This document shows positions 1-8,358 of a stretch of 64,000 nucleotides of DNA, piece by piece (position 1 is the first letter of the stretch; each line of letters begins with the position of its first letter). The position numbers and the translations under genes were made by a program. The notes beneath the pieces are model-generated. The model was not told the origin of the DNA. It ran no database searches and saw only the letters and a list, made by a program, of their open reading frames with translations. Origin of the DNA: G963663315 sp965214205 (GTDB lineage: Bacteria; Pseudomonadota; Gammaproteobacteria; Arenicellales; Poriferihabitantaceae); the NCBI GenBank assembly GCA_965214205.1, contig OZ243941.1, positions 1 through 64,000 on the forward strand, written 5' to 3'.

Positions 1-29
1 TACTTAACCCACACTTGAGATTTTGAAAC

Positions 30-1124
30 ATGAAAAAACCTGATTTGAAAATATTTTTTGCCGGTTTGGCGCTCCTGTTCACGGGAGCTCTGCATGCGGC
101 TGAACCAGTGGATATTACTTATGGATACCACCCATACTGGACCGGCGGATGGAACGGGGTCATCATCAAGCACAAGGCGTTGCACGAGAAATACCTGCCC
201 AAGGGCAGCACAGTGAAGTTCGAGGCCCATCTGACCGGCCCGCCGATGGTCAACGCTCTGCTGGCTGACAAGATGCAAATCGGCACCATGGGCGATATGC
301 CTTCACTGGTGGCCACTACCAAACGGGAGATTGCCGACATTCGGCTGGTCTCCACTCCGATGTTCAGCAACGGTCAAAACTGCAACAAAATCGTGGTGCC
401 GACAGACGCGCCGGATTTTGCCAGTGTCGAGGAAGCCGGCGCATGGCTGACCGGCAAGCCCTTTGCCGTTCACCGCGGCACCTGCGCCAATCGTTTCGTT
501 GATTCGATTATCAGCAAGGGAGCGTTCGAACCTTCGGAACGGTTGAGCATGACCATCGAAGTCATCACCAGCAATTTGGAGGCCGGCAAACTGGAAGGGG
601 GCGCCGCCATGTGGGAACCTCATGCGCGGCGGGTTGTGGAAGCGGGCCATGCCAAATATGTCGCAACCGGCGCGCCCTGGGGTGAAACCGACGCCGACTT
701 CACGCTGATGCGTCAGGACTTCATTGAAAAAAATCCGGAAGCGGCGATTGGCTGGATGAAAGCGGAAATTGAAGCCATGCAATTCATCATCAACAACCCC
801 GCCGAAACAGTCGATATCCTGTTTGAGGAACTGACCGGTTATCCCAAGGCCACCATCTGGTCAGCCATTTATGAAGAAAATCCGGCGGCGATCGGCGGTG
901 ACCCGGTGACTTATGAAGCCAAAATGATTTTTGATGAGGATGTCCTCACCCTGATGAACAACGGCTATGCCTTCCTGCATGAGCTGAAGGTGCTGAAATC
1001 ACCCGACGCGCCGGAAAACGCCTATAACGATATGCCGGTCAATGCCGCGCTGCAGGAAATGGGATTAACGGCGCCAATCGGAGAAATAATCGGGCAACCC
1101 CGTTCGACCCGTCCGTATAACTGA
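30..1124 (+). CDS. ABC transporter substrate-binding protein, NitT/TauT (SsuA-like) type
   Basis: A periplasmic binding protein that would capture a small solute for an ABC importer. Residues 1-23 form a signal peptide (KK, then a hydrophobic run ending LHA-A). The mature part has the features of NMT1/SsuA-like proteins: an early YGYHPYW segment, a GDMPSLVA loop near residue 90 and a WEPHARR segment near residue 192, where the family often has W-E-P. The length of 364 residues is normal. No permease or ATPase gene follows; a strong terminator comes directly after. Partner genes, if any, must lie before the window. Nitrate, sulfonate, taurine or a pyrimidine precursor are family substrates; the sequence does not decide between them. 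Confidence 0.85.
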   Translation: MKKPDLKIFFAGLALLFTGALHAAEPVDITYGYHPYWTGGWNGVIIKHKALHEKYLPKGSTVKFEAHLTGPPMVNALLADKMQIGTMGDMPSLVATTKREIADIRLVSTPMFSNGQNCNKIVVPTDAPDFASVEEAGAWLTGKPFAVHRGTCANRFVDSIISKGAFEPSERLSMTIEVITSNLEAGKLEGGAAMWEPHARRVVEAGHAKYVATGAPWGETDADFTLMRQDFIEKNPEAAIGWMKAEIEAMQFIINNPAETVDILFEELTGYPKATIWSAIYEENPAAIGGDPVTYEAKMIFDEDVLTLMNNGYAFLHELKVLKSPDAPENAYNDMPVNAALQEMGLTAPIGEIIGQPRSTRPYN

Positions 1125-1156
1125 CCTTATAGCGGCCTTCCGGTCGTTAGTTCTCT

Positions 1157-1195
1157 GCCCCGACTGATTCGATTCAGTCGGGGCCCTGTTTTTTA
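1157..1195 (+). terminator. Rho-independent terminator after the substrate-binding protein gene
   Basis: A perfect 11-bp stem (GCCCCGACTGA at 1157-1167 pairing with 1174-1184) with a 6-base loop is followed by a T-rich run at 1187-1194. It lies 33 bases after the stop codon of the plus-strand gene and just before the end of the convergent OsmC-like gene. Confidence 0.9.
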
Positions 1196-1717
1196 CACAT
1201 CCGGCGCCTTGCGTTGCACTGCGAGATCCACCTTCACCGGTTTTCTCAAATCATCCAGCACCGGACAATGGCGATTGACCGCCAGCCGTAATCTTTCAAG
1301 GTCTTCGTCACTGGCGTCACTGACCACCTCAATAGTACCGACCACTTCACTGAATCCGGCCGGAATGTCGTCATCCAGATCAAAAAAGCCCCTCGCGTCA
1401 GACTTTCCGGTCACACTGACCTCGATATCCTGTAAATCAATATCGAGCGCATCCGCATAAAGCCGCCAGGTCACCTCGTGGCAGGCCGCCAGGGCCACCA
1501 GCACATATTCACTGGGACGGGGACCCTGGTCGGTACTCCCCATGTTTTCCGGCTGATCCACGATGATCTCGAATCCGCGTGTCTTGACGTGGCTGCGGAA
1601 ATCCTCGACCAGGCGGCTTTGCGCATGCACCTCGACCCCGCATCGATCAGGACGGGCGCGCAGGATTTTCTGTTTGTGTTCAAAAACGGACTTGAATTTA
1701 TTCATTTTTATGTTCAC
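1193..1717 (-). CDS. OsmC family protein
   Basis: An OsmC/Ohr-fold protein of 174 residues. Family members are thiol peroxidases that reduce organic hydroperoxides through two cysteines. Both expected cysteines are present: C79 in the ALAACHE segment and C151 in the RHCPVLDDL segment. The PRPSEYVLVAL stretch before the first cysteine is typical of the YhfA/OsmC branch. The first four residues repeat the start (MNIKMNK), so translation may begin at either methionine. It ends against the terminator of the convergent upstream gene and stands alone. The exact substrate is not shown by the sequence. Confidence 0.88.
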   Translation of the reverse strand: MNIKMNKFKSVFEHKQKILRARPDRCGVEVHAQSRLVEDFRSHVKTRGFEIIVDQPENMGSTDQGPRPSEYVLVALAACHEVTWRLYADALDIDLQDIEVSVTGKSDARGFFDLDDDIPAGFSEVVGTIEVVSDASDEDLERLRLAVNRHCPVLDDLRKPVKVDLAVQRKAPDV

Positions 1718-1780
1718 TCGTGTTCGGGTTATCGTGGAAATTATAACAAGACGATGTCGATAACGTCTGGCGGAGCCGGT

Positions 1781-2251
1781 TTACCGATGATAAGGCCCCC
1801 CTTCCACAATGCTCAGACAGCGGTACAATTGCTCGGCGACGACCAGCCGGACCAGCGGATGCGCGAAAGTCAGCGCCGATAAGGACCAGATTTCATCGCA
1901 ACGAGTGACGAATGACCGGCTCAATCCTTCCGGTCCTCCAATAACCAACGCCAGTCGTTCTGACTGGTCAATCCAGCCGCGCATCCTCTCTGCGAATTCA
2001 AGTGTCGCCCAACTCTGCCCGCGCCGGTCCAGAGCGATTACCCGGCTATCGGGCGCGATGGCGGCTTGAATTTTCTTTTCCTCCGAGCGAATAATTCGAT
2101 CAACATCCGCGTTTTTTCCTCTTTTCACAGCCCCGATTTCGATCAGCCGGAGAGAAACGCGGCCATGAATCCGCCGCTGGTAATGCCCGAACCCCTGAGC
2201 CACCCAGTCCGGCATTTTGCCGCCGACCGCAATCAGATCAATTTTCAACAC
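1781..2251 (-). CDS. rlmH: 23S rRNA pseudouridine-1915 N3-methyltransferase RlmH
   Basis: A small SPOUT methyltransferase (156 residues, the usual size) that methylates pseudouridine 1915 in helix 69 of 23S rRNA on assembled ribosomes, using S-adenosylmethionine. The knot signature IGGPEGL is at residues 104-110 and the C-terminal PYHR is conserved, although the residue before it is Gly where many homologues have His. It overlaps the end of rsfS by 14 bases and is the last gene of the minus-strand group nadD-rsfS-rlmH, an order common in gammaproteobacteria. Confidence 0.97.
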   Translation of the reverse strand: MLKIDLIAVGGKMPDWVAQGFGHYQRRIHGRVSLRLIEIGAVKRGKNADVDRIIRSEEKKIQAAIAPDSRVIALDRRGQSWATLEFAERMRGWIDQSERLALVIGGPEGLSRSFVTRCDEIWSLSALTFAHPLVRLVVAEQLYRCLSIVEGGPYHR

Positions 2252-2630
2252 CGGCTCCGGTCAGATGGACGGGTTTTTGAAAAGCCTCATTCCACAGACT
2301 CTCCAGGTCATAATGCCTGCGCGTAGCGTTGAGCATGATATGAACCACCACATCTACGAAATCCACCAGTATCCATTCCCGTGACTCCTCCCCTTCGATA
2401 CCCATCGGTTTCCAGCCGGATTCGAGCATGAACTCCAGAACCCGCTCCGAAAGGGTTTGTATGTGGCGGCTCGAAGTTCCGGTGACCACCACCATATAAT
2501 CGGTAATATCAGTCAGTTTACGTACGTCCAGCGCCTTGATATCAACGCCCTTGGCGTCTTCCAGCGCAGCCGTCACTCGGTCGCACATTGCGTCGGGCAG
2601 GGATCGGGGTGTCTTTACAGGTTCATTCAC
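2238..2630 (-). CDS. rsfS: ribosome silencing factor RsfS
   Basis: RsfS binds ribosomal protein uL14 on the 50S subunit and blocks subunit joining when nutrients are short. The 130-residue protein shows the family core: an ALEDAKGVDIKALDV segment, then DITDYMVVVTGTSSRH, then the EGEESREWILVDFVDVVVHI stretch. It sits between nadD (21 bases upstream) and rlmH (14-base overlap), so the three are probably co-transcribed. Its start fits the usual length. Confidence 0.96.
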   Translation of the reverse strand: MNEPVKTPRSLPDAMCDRVTAALEDAKGVDIKALDVRKLTDITDYMVVVTGTSSRHIQTLSERVLEFMLESGWKPMGIEGEESREWILVDFVDVVVHIMLNATRRHYDLESLWNEAFQKPVHLTGAGVEN

Positions 2631-2651
2631 AGGGCCTCCCGTTCGGGGTTC

Positions 2652-3293
2652 TCAGGATTGGTTTTCATATAAATTGTGAGCGTGAATGTAATGCCATACG
2701 GAAGCCGGCAGCCTGTCGCTGACATCCATTCGCCGGCTGATGGCGGAACGGATTTCTGTGGCTGAAACCGCGACAGGCTCTATTTCCACTTCATAAAACT
2801 TGCCGGCGCGATGCTCTCTCAGGTCGTCGAGCCGGGTCGTCCGCCCGGACTGCCACCAGGCGGGCAGGGATTCCGGGTACGACCATCCGGGCCGCTGCAT
2901 GACTATGAAGTGGATCCGGTTGATCAGATCATCCACCCGATACCAGTTCGCGAGACCGGACAATACATCCACTCCGGAGACAAAACAGAATTTCCGGTCC
3001 GGGTAATCCGACTGCAATGATCTTACGGTGTCACGGGTATAAGAAGGTGAAGCGCGTTTCAATTCCCGATCATCCAGGACGTATCCGTCAAGACCCGCTA
3101 TGGCCAGCGCCGTCATCTTTAGTCGTTGCTGCGCGCTGGCGTGCGGCTGATTGCGATGCGGAGGGCTGGCTGATGGAATGATGTGGACGCATTCAAGCTG
3201 GCATTGCTGCGAAACGGCGGCAATGGCTTTCAGATGGCCGTTGTGAATGGGATCAAAAGTGCCTCCAAAAATGCCGTATAGAAGATCAGTCAT
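2652..3293 (-). CDS. nadD: nicotinate-nucleotide adenylyltransferase NadD
   Basis: Catalyses transfer of AMP from ATP to nicotinate mononucleotide, giving deamido-NAD in NAD synthesis. The nucleotidyltransferase signature GGTFDPIHNGH is at residues 10-20, and the C-terminal SATEIRSAI segment corresponds to the family's second ATP-binding motif (ISxTxIR). The length of 213 residues is typical. It is followed after 21 bases by rsfS. Confidence 0.97.
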   Translation of the reverse strand: MTDLLYGIFGGTFDPIHNGHLKAIAAVSQQCQLECVHIIPSASPPHRNQPHASAQQRLKMTALAIAGLDGYVLDDRELKRASPSYTRDTVRSLQSDYPDRKFCFVSGVDVLSGLANWYRVDDLINRIHFIVMQRPGWSYPESLPAWWQSGRTTRLDDLREHRAGKFYEVEIEPVAVSATEIRSAISRRMDVSDRLPASVWHYIHAHNLYENQS

Positions 3294-3357
3294 GTATCTT
3301 CAATATAGCGCTAACGCGAACGGATTTCACCCCATACCGTATCAATGGTTATGCGCT

Positions 3358-3828
3358 TCAACTGCGAGTCGAGGTCACCTTGAATTCCCATTTCAGGATG
3401 CCTGTGGCGGCTGCGCTATCAAAAGATAATGTCCTGGAAATGTCCCGCGCCTGCCCCGGCGGTATCTGGACATTGATTCTTTCATCGTCCTGACCGATCA
3501 CGCGGCAACTTTCCGGTTCATCGTTGACGCAATCCAGCATGGTAATGCTGATGGCCAGTTCCTGGAGCGAATGGTTCTGGTTGCTATTGAACAATCTGGC
3601 ATTGAAACGATAACCCTCGGCATAAGTCGGCGTCAATACCGGATTTTCGATCAGAATATCCTCATTGGCTATTTTCCCCCGGTTGAATTGAGCCGTTTCC
3701 GTAGTGGTCAGGATCATGGCCACAGCTCCGATGACCAGAACGCCAAGAATGCTGAAGGCGGTTTTAGGGAAATATCGGGATAAGTAAAACAGAGCGGCTA
3801 CGATAACTAACAGTAAGATCCATTGCAT
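3358..3828 (-). CDS. hypothetical two-helix membrane protein
   Basis: Not a family I recognise with certainty. Starting at the methionine at 3828, the protein has 156 residues: two hydrophobic segments (about residues 3-17 and 24-42), then a soluble domain of about 110 residues. The soluble part reads as a beta-rich domain with two cysteines (in MLDCVNDEPESC), a pattern seen in FxLYD-type extracytoplasmic domains; that comparison is inference. A start ten codons further upstream (3858) is possible, but the residues it adds do not look like a membrane protein N-terminus. It lies 64 bases upstream of nadD on the same strand. Confidence 0.6.
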   Translation of the reverse strand: MQWILLLVIVAALFYLSRYFPKTAFSILGVLVIGAVAMILTTTETAQFNRGKIANEDILIENPVLTPTYAEGYRFNARLFNSNQNHSLQELAISITMLDCVNDEPESCRVIGQDDERINVQIPPGQARDISRTLSFDSAAATGILKWEFKVTSTRS

Positions 3829-3988
3829 GACATATACCGGACAGGTTGTTACCGTCAATTATACATTCAAACAGAGGGCTTGATTCCCACTTTTGACCTG
3901 GGGGCGCAAGTTCACAAACCAGTTGCGCCATCCGGGTCCCGGCTGTATCGTCCGAGCATGACCGATTGATTTCCTGCTGCTGGATGCT

Positions 3989-4190
3989 AAAGCCTTCCCG
4001 CCGTTCCTGCAGGACTGCCGAACGCACGGTTGCCTTTGGATCTGCAGGGCGCGGCAGGCTCCAGAAATCTGCCGACAGGGTTTTTTCAGGGCGTTTCAAT
4101 AGGCCGCGTTTCTCCATGTTCAACAGGCTCTCGGGCAAAGACGCAATATCCTTGACAGGCAACCCTGTTCCGAGCCATTTCCCAGTGATG
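3989..4190 (-). pseudogene. C-terminal remnant of a Phd/YefM-type antitoxin
   Basis: In the 330-base gap between the RND permease and the membrane protein, one minus-strand frame reads like the C-terminal half of a Phd/YefM antitoxin: MEKRGLLKRPEKTLS, then DFWSLPRP, then a VRSAVLQERREGF ending. In the family this tail follows a DNA-binding N-terminal half and is followed directly by a PIN toxin. Here the N-terminal half is absent (its place is taken by the end of the permease gene), the frame runs on about 75 codons without similarity, and no toxin gene follows. The resemblance is from memory of the family pattern, not a search. Confidence 0.35.
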
Positions 4191-4191
4191 G

Positions 4192-7100
4192 TTATAGTTG
4201 GGCATTTCGGGGAATCCTGAACAGTAGTGAATACACTGCGGGCACAAGCAACAATGTAATGGTGGTGCCAATGAGCATACCTCCTATCAGTGTGACGGCC
4301 ATGGTCTGGAACAGGCCTGGCTGTACAGCCAGCGGTATCATGCCACCACAGGTTGTAGCGGTGGTGAGCAGAATGGGTCTGAATCTCTGCACTGAGGCTT
4401 TGATAATTGCCTCGCGTCCGGGCGGGCTTGCATTTTCTTCGATATTGATTTGATCAATCAGGATGATAGCATTGTTGATTATAATACCGGCCAGAGAAAT
4501 AATGCCGAGAATGGTAAAAAAACCAAAGGCGACACCTGTAACCGCTAACCCCCATGCCATACCAATAAGGCCAAGTGGGATAGTCATCATCACGATCCCG
4601 GCCTTGCGAAAAGAATTGAACTGACCAACCAGCAACAGGATGATCGCGAGTCCTGCAATGGGCAGTTTGTCAACGATGGATTGGGTCGCTTTATCCGAGG
4701 ACTCTGATTCACCTCCCTCCTGGTAATCAAAGCCGACGGGAAGTGACCAACTGGCCAACCACGGTTTGAGAGAGCCATTGATGTCTGTAGCGCTGAAACC
4801 GGGCAACAAGGTGGCGGAAATGGTGATAGTTCGCACTCTGTCGCGACGTTTGATTACAGGCGTCTCCCATAGTATGTCTATGTCGGCCACCTGGGCCAGA
4901 GGCACAGACCGGCCACTGGTGGAGGAGGTCACTGTAAGGTCTGGCAGGCGTCTTATGTCGCTGCGGTCTGTATTGCTGGAGCGTAGTATGACTGGAACCC
5001 GGTCTTCACCTTCGCGCAGTTCGCTCACTTTGTTTCCACTGATACCGGCAAACAGCGAGTTGGCGATATCCCGGTTTGAAAGTCCGGCGGCATTGGCCCG
5101 GTCTGCGTCTATTTCCACACCTATCTTGCGCGACCGGATGCCCCAATCATCTATTACATCCAGTATGCCATCGGTCGCGTACAGTTGTTGTTTGAGTTGG
5201 GACGCAAGTTGTTCGAGCTTGACAATATCCTTGCCGGACAGACGCACTTGAATCGGATAGGAGACCGGAGGGCCTTGCGCCAGACGCGCGACCTTGTATT
5301 GCGCGTCCGGGTAATTGCTGCCGAGATGGTTCTGCAATAAGGCAATGACGGCATCAATTTCGACCGGGCTTTTTACGTTTACGAGGGATGTGATATGGGC
5401 GGCGTCGGTTTGTCCGGGGTTGTATCCGAGTTTGAATTTAGGCGCTGAAATACCGATATACTGGGTCCAGTTGACCACGCCGGTATCGCGAGCCAGTCCC
5501 GAATGCAGAAATTCACTGATACGGCCAGCTACCCCTTCGGTGACACTGATATCAATCCCTTGTGGTAAATCCAGCTCGACCGTAACCAGCGGCTCGTCTG
5601 ATGGGGCAATGAATTCATTACGCAGCATACCCATGGCAACCGTCATCGAATAAAACAGCAGACAGGCTATTGCAACAGTCACCCAGGACCCGCGGATTGC
5701 CTGATCCAGCAACGCCCGATACCAGCGCTCGAAGACACTGGTTTTTTTATTCCCGGAGTCGTTGGCCGCTTTTAATAATAAACCGCCCAGCATCGGAATA
5801 ATAGTCATGGACATGAGCCAGGATATGCTCAGGGATATGGCGACGACATATCCTATAGCGGCGGTAAATTCACCCACCGCTGATTCCGCTAATACAATGG
5901 GCGAGAATGCGGCGATAGTGGTGGCCGACCCGACCAGCAGAGGGATTCGCATTGTGCGGGCGGTAGTCACCGCAGCCGATACGCGCTCTTCGCCAGCCAG
6001 CAGACGTTTTTGAATAGCCTCGGCAATCACAATGCCGTTATCCACCAGCAATCCCAGCGAGATGATCAGCCCCGCCAGTGAAACCTTGTCTATGGTCATA
6101 CCGAGCCACTGCATCACCATCAGCGTCAGCGCCATGGTAACCGGGATGGATGTTGCGATGATAAGGCCGGTACGCAGGCCCAGAAACAGCAATAGCACAC
6201 CGCCGACAATGGTGATAGCCTGCATAATGCTGGACAGGAAATCGTGGATACCTGCGTTGACAATATCCGCCTGACTCACTATTTTCTCCAGCGTCATCCC
6301 GATGGGCAGTGTATTTTGAATTCGCTGGACAGAGGATTCCAGTATGGCGCCAAGGGCCACAATATCCCCTCCGGTGACCATGCTGACATTGATCGAGATT
6401 GCGGGCATGGATCGTGTACGTACCAGTTCATCGGGGGGGTCTGCCACCACGCGGGAGATATTAGCCAAATCCTGCAGCTGTAACAGGTCCCCGGTAGAAC
6501 TGCGCAGGACCGTTGTCCGCAACGCCTCAATTCCCGAGAAATCACCAGACGGTTCCAGGCTGAGCCGTTCGTCTCCAACCACCATTTGTCCGCCACTACG
6601 GATAGTGTTGGTATTCTTTATCGCGTTGGCCAGTGTATTAGCGGTGATCTTCAGTTCACGCAGAGTCGCATCGCTGTATTCAACATAGATTGTTTCATCG
6701 CGCAGACCCTGCAATTTGACCTTGGCGACATCGTCCAGCAACAGCAACTCATCTTTAATCCGTTCAGCTTCTCGTTTAAGCTCAGGGTAGCTGAACCCTT
6801 CTCCATTGAGCGAATACAGGCTGCCGAAGACCTCGCCAAGCTGATCATTGACCACCGGGCCCAATACACCCTCAGGCAGGTCGGCGCTGGCAGATTCAAC
6901 CCGGCGGCGCAGATCATCGAATATCGGCCGCATGTTGGTGTAGGTAGCCTTATATTCAGCGTGGATAATGGAGATGCCGTTTCGCGATGTGCTTCTGACA
7001 TTGTCCAACTCTGCCATCTCGATGATCGCTTTTTCCAGAACCGCGCTGACCAGCTCTTCCATGCGCTGGGCATTGGCGCCGGGTAGTCGGGTAACTACCG

Positions 7101-7236
7101 TTGCCTGACGAACAACAAAACCCGGGTCTTCGGCTTTTGGCAGGTCAAAATAAGCCCACACACCGGACAGTGTCATCAGGGTGAGTAGGGTGAGAGATAC
7201 GCGCTTGTTTGCAAAAACGAAAGATAGCAGATTCAT
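4192..7236 (-). CDS. RND efflux transporter, inner-membrane permease (AcrB-like)
   Basis: A 1014-residue inner-membrane pump of the RND superfamily, driven by proton import. It has the classic layout: one helix at the N-terminus, a large periplasmic loop, six helices (about residues 330-540), a second periplasmic loop and a final helix block. The TM4 signature reads GLLVDNGIVIAEA, so the second acidic residue of the usual DD pair is Asn while the first Asp is kept. It is downstream of its adaptor gene (12-base gap) and of a TolC-type gene, so the whole tripartite pump is encoded together. The substrate is not evident; similarity to multidrug pumps is closer than to heavy-metal pumps. Confidence 0.93.
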   Translation of the reverse strand: MNLLSFVFANKRVSLTLLTLMTLSGVWAYFDLPKAEDPGFVVRQATVVTRLPGANAQRMEELVSAVLEKAIIEMAELDNVRSTSRNGISIIHAEYKATYTNMRPIFDDLRRRVESASADLPEGVLGPVVNDQLGEVFGSLYSLNGEGFSYPELKREAERIKDELLLLDDVAKVKLQGLRDETIYVEYSDATLRELKITANTLANAIKNTNTIRSGGQMVVGDERLSLEPSGDFSGIEALRTTVLRSSTGDLLQLQDLANISRVVADPPDELVRTRSMPAISINVSMVTGGDIVALGAILESSVQRIQNTLPIGMTLEKIVSQADIVNAGIHDFLSSIMQAITIVGGVLLLFLGLRTGLIIATSIPVTMALTLMVMQWLGMTIDKVSLAGLIISLGLLVDNGIVIAEAIQKRLLAGEERVSAAVTTARTMRIPLLVGSATTIAAFSPIVLAESAVGEFTAAIGYVVAISLSISWLMSMTIIPMLGGLLLKAANDSGNKKTSVFERWYRALLDQAIRGSWVTVAIACLLFYSMTVAMGMLRNEFIAPSDEPLVTVELDLPQGIDISVTEGVAGRISEFLHSGLARDTGVVNWTQYIGISAPKFKLGYNPGQTDAAHITSLVNVKSPVEIDAVIALLQNHLGSNYPDAQYKVARLAQGPPVSYPIQVRLSGKDIVKLEQLASQLKQQLYATDGILDVIDDWGIRSRKIGVEIDADRANAAGLSNRDIANSLFAGISGNKVSELREGEDRVPVILRSSNTDRSDIRRLPDLTVTSSTSGRSVPLAQVADIDILWETPVIKRRDRVRTITISATLLPGFSATDINGSLKPWLASWSLPVGFDYQEGGESESSDKATQSIVDKLPIAGLAIILLLVGQFNSFRKAGIVMMTIPLGLIGMAWGLAVTGVAFGFFTILGIISLAGIIINNAIILIDQINIEENASPPGREAIIKASVQRFRPILLTTATTCGGMIPLAVQPGLFQTMAVTLIGGMLIGTTITLLLVPAVYSLLFRIPRNAQL

Positions 7237-7248
7237 CTTTTGATCCGC

Positions 7249-8358
7249 TCACGGCTCGACGCTGTCATAGAGCGTGACGTTCATGCCCTCACTGATACGC
7301 GACATACCCGCCACCACCACTCTCTGGCCGGGCACAAGGCCCTGTAGTATCTCGATACCATCGTTGTCGAGTTCGCCGACCCGGACTGCCTGGCGCACGA
7401 TGCGGTAATGGTCACTATCAGGTTCTGCAATATAGACAAACTTTTCCGTGTTGTCGCTCATCACTGCATTCAACGGAATGAGCAGTCGCGTTGCGCTGTT
7501 CGCCAGTTGCAGGGTAACCTGTGCGGTCATGCCTGTTTTTATGGTTTGGGGCGGTGATTCCAACTTTATCTCGACGGCATAACCGGCGCTGTTGCTGCTG
7601 CTGACAGCCACTTCAATCACACGACCCGTTAAAGTCGTTTCATCCGATTGCAACGTGGCGGCTACCGGCATGCCAATGTTTATCTGATTGATCAGGCTCT
7701 CCGGCGCTATCGTACGCAGGCGTAATTCATCACCGCAGGCCAGAGTCGCGATGGTTTGCCCTGCGTTTATGTTCTCATTTACCGCAACCGGCACGTCAAC
7801 TACCTGACAACCGTAGGCGGGGCTGTGAAGCTGGCTATAGCCCAGATTCAGTTTGGCGGAATTGACTCCCTCCTCAGCCAGCGAGCGGTTCGCGAGTGCG
7901 GATGCGGCTCTGGCCCTGGCGTTTTCGAGATCAGAAAGACTTGCCGCTTCAGTGGCGTAGAGTTCTCGTGTGCGCTGGTACTGGCTTTGTGCATTGCGAT
8001 AGTCCGCCTCGGCTTGCGCCAACTGCGCTCGCGCCTCCTTTTCACCCAGCTTCAGGGTTTCCTGGTCCAGTGTCGCCACCAGTGTGTCGGCTTTCAGCTG
8101 ATCACCGACCGCTATCGGCAGTGAAGTAATGGATCCGCTGATACGAAAGCTGATGTTCTGGCGGTCTGCTGAAATAACCGTTGCAGACAGGGTGCGCTCC
8201 AGCGCCGCGCTCCCGGCGCTGACTTCCAGAACTTTTACGGGTCGCAGTACAGGGGTGGCCGCTTCATCCTTATCATCCTGAGGCGAACAGGCGGCCAAAG
8301 CGCTACAGCACAACAGAATCAGTCCGGGTCGGCGCAACCATTGCATTTTTTTATTCAT
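7249..8358 (-). CDS. RND efflux periplasmic adaptor (membrane fusion) lipoprotein
   Basis: A 369-residue adaptor that links the RND permease to the outer-membrane channel. The N-terminus is a lipoprotein signal: hydrophobic LILLCCSALAAC with a lipobox LAAC near residue 24, so it is probably anchored in the inner membrane by lipid. A biotinyl-lipoyl-like half (ISFRISGSI, VGDQLKADTLVATLD) flanks a long Ala/Gln/Glu-rich coiled coil (about residues 100-160). The C-terminal barrel domains follow. Its start overlaps the end of the TolC-type gene by 8 bases, which suggests coupled translation. Confidence 0.93.
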   Translation of the reverse strand: MNKKMQWLRRPGLILLCCSALAACSPQDDKDEAATPVLRPVKVLEVSAGSAALERTLSATVISADRQNISFRISGSITSLPIAVGDQLKADTLVATLDQETLKLGEKEARAQLAQAEADYRNAQSQYQRTRELYATEAASLSDLENARARAASALANRSLAEEGVNSAKLNLGYSQLHSPAYGCQVVDVPVAVNENINAGQTIATLACGDELRLRTIAPESLINQINIGMPVAATLQSDETTLTGRVIEVAVSSSNSAGYAVEIKLESPPQTIKTGMTAQVTLQLANSATRLLIPLNAVMSDNTEKFVYIAEPDSDHYRIVRQAVRVGELDNDGIEILQGLVPGQRVVVAGMSRISEGMNVTLYDSVEP

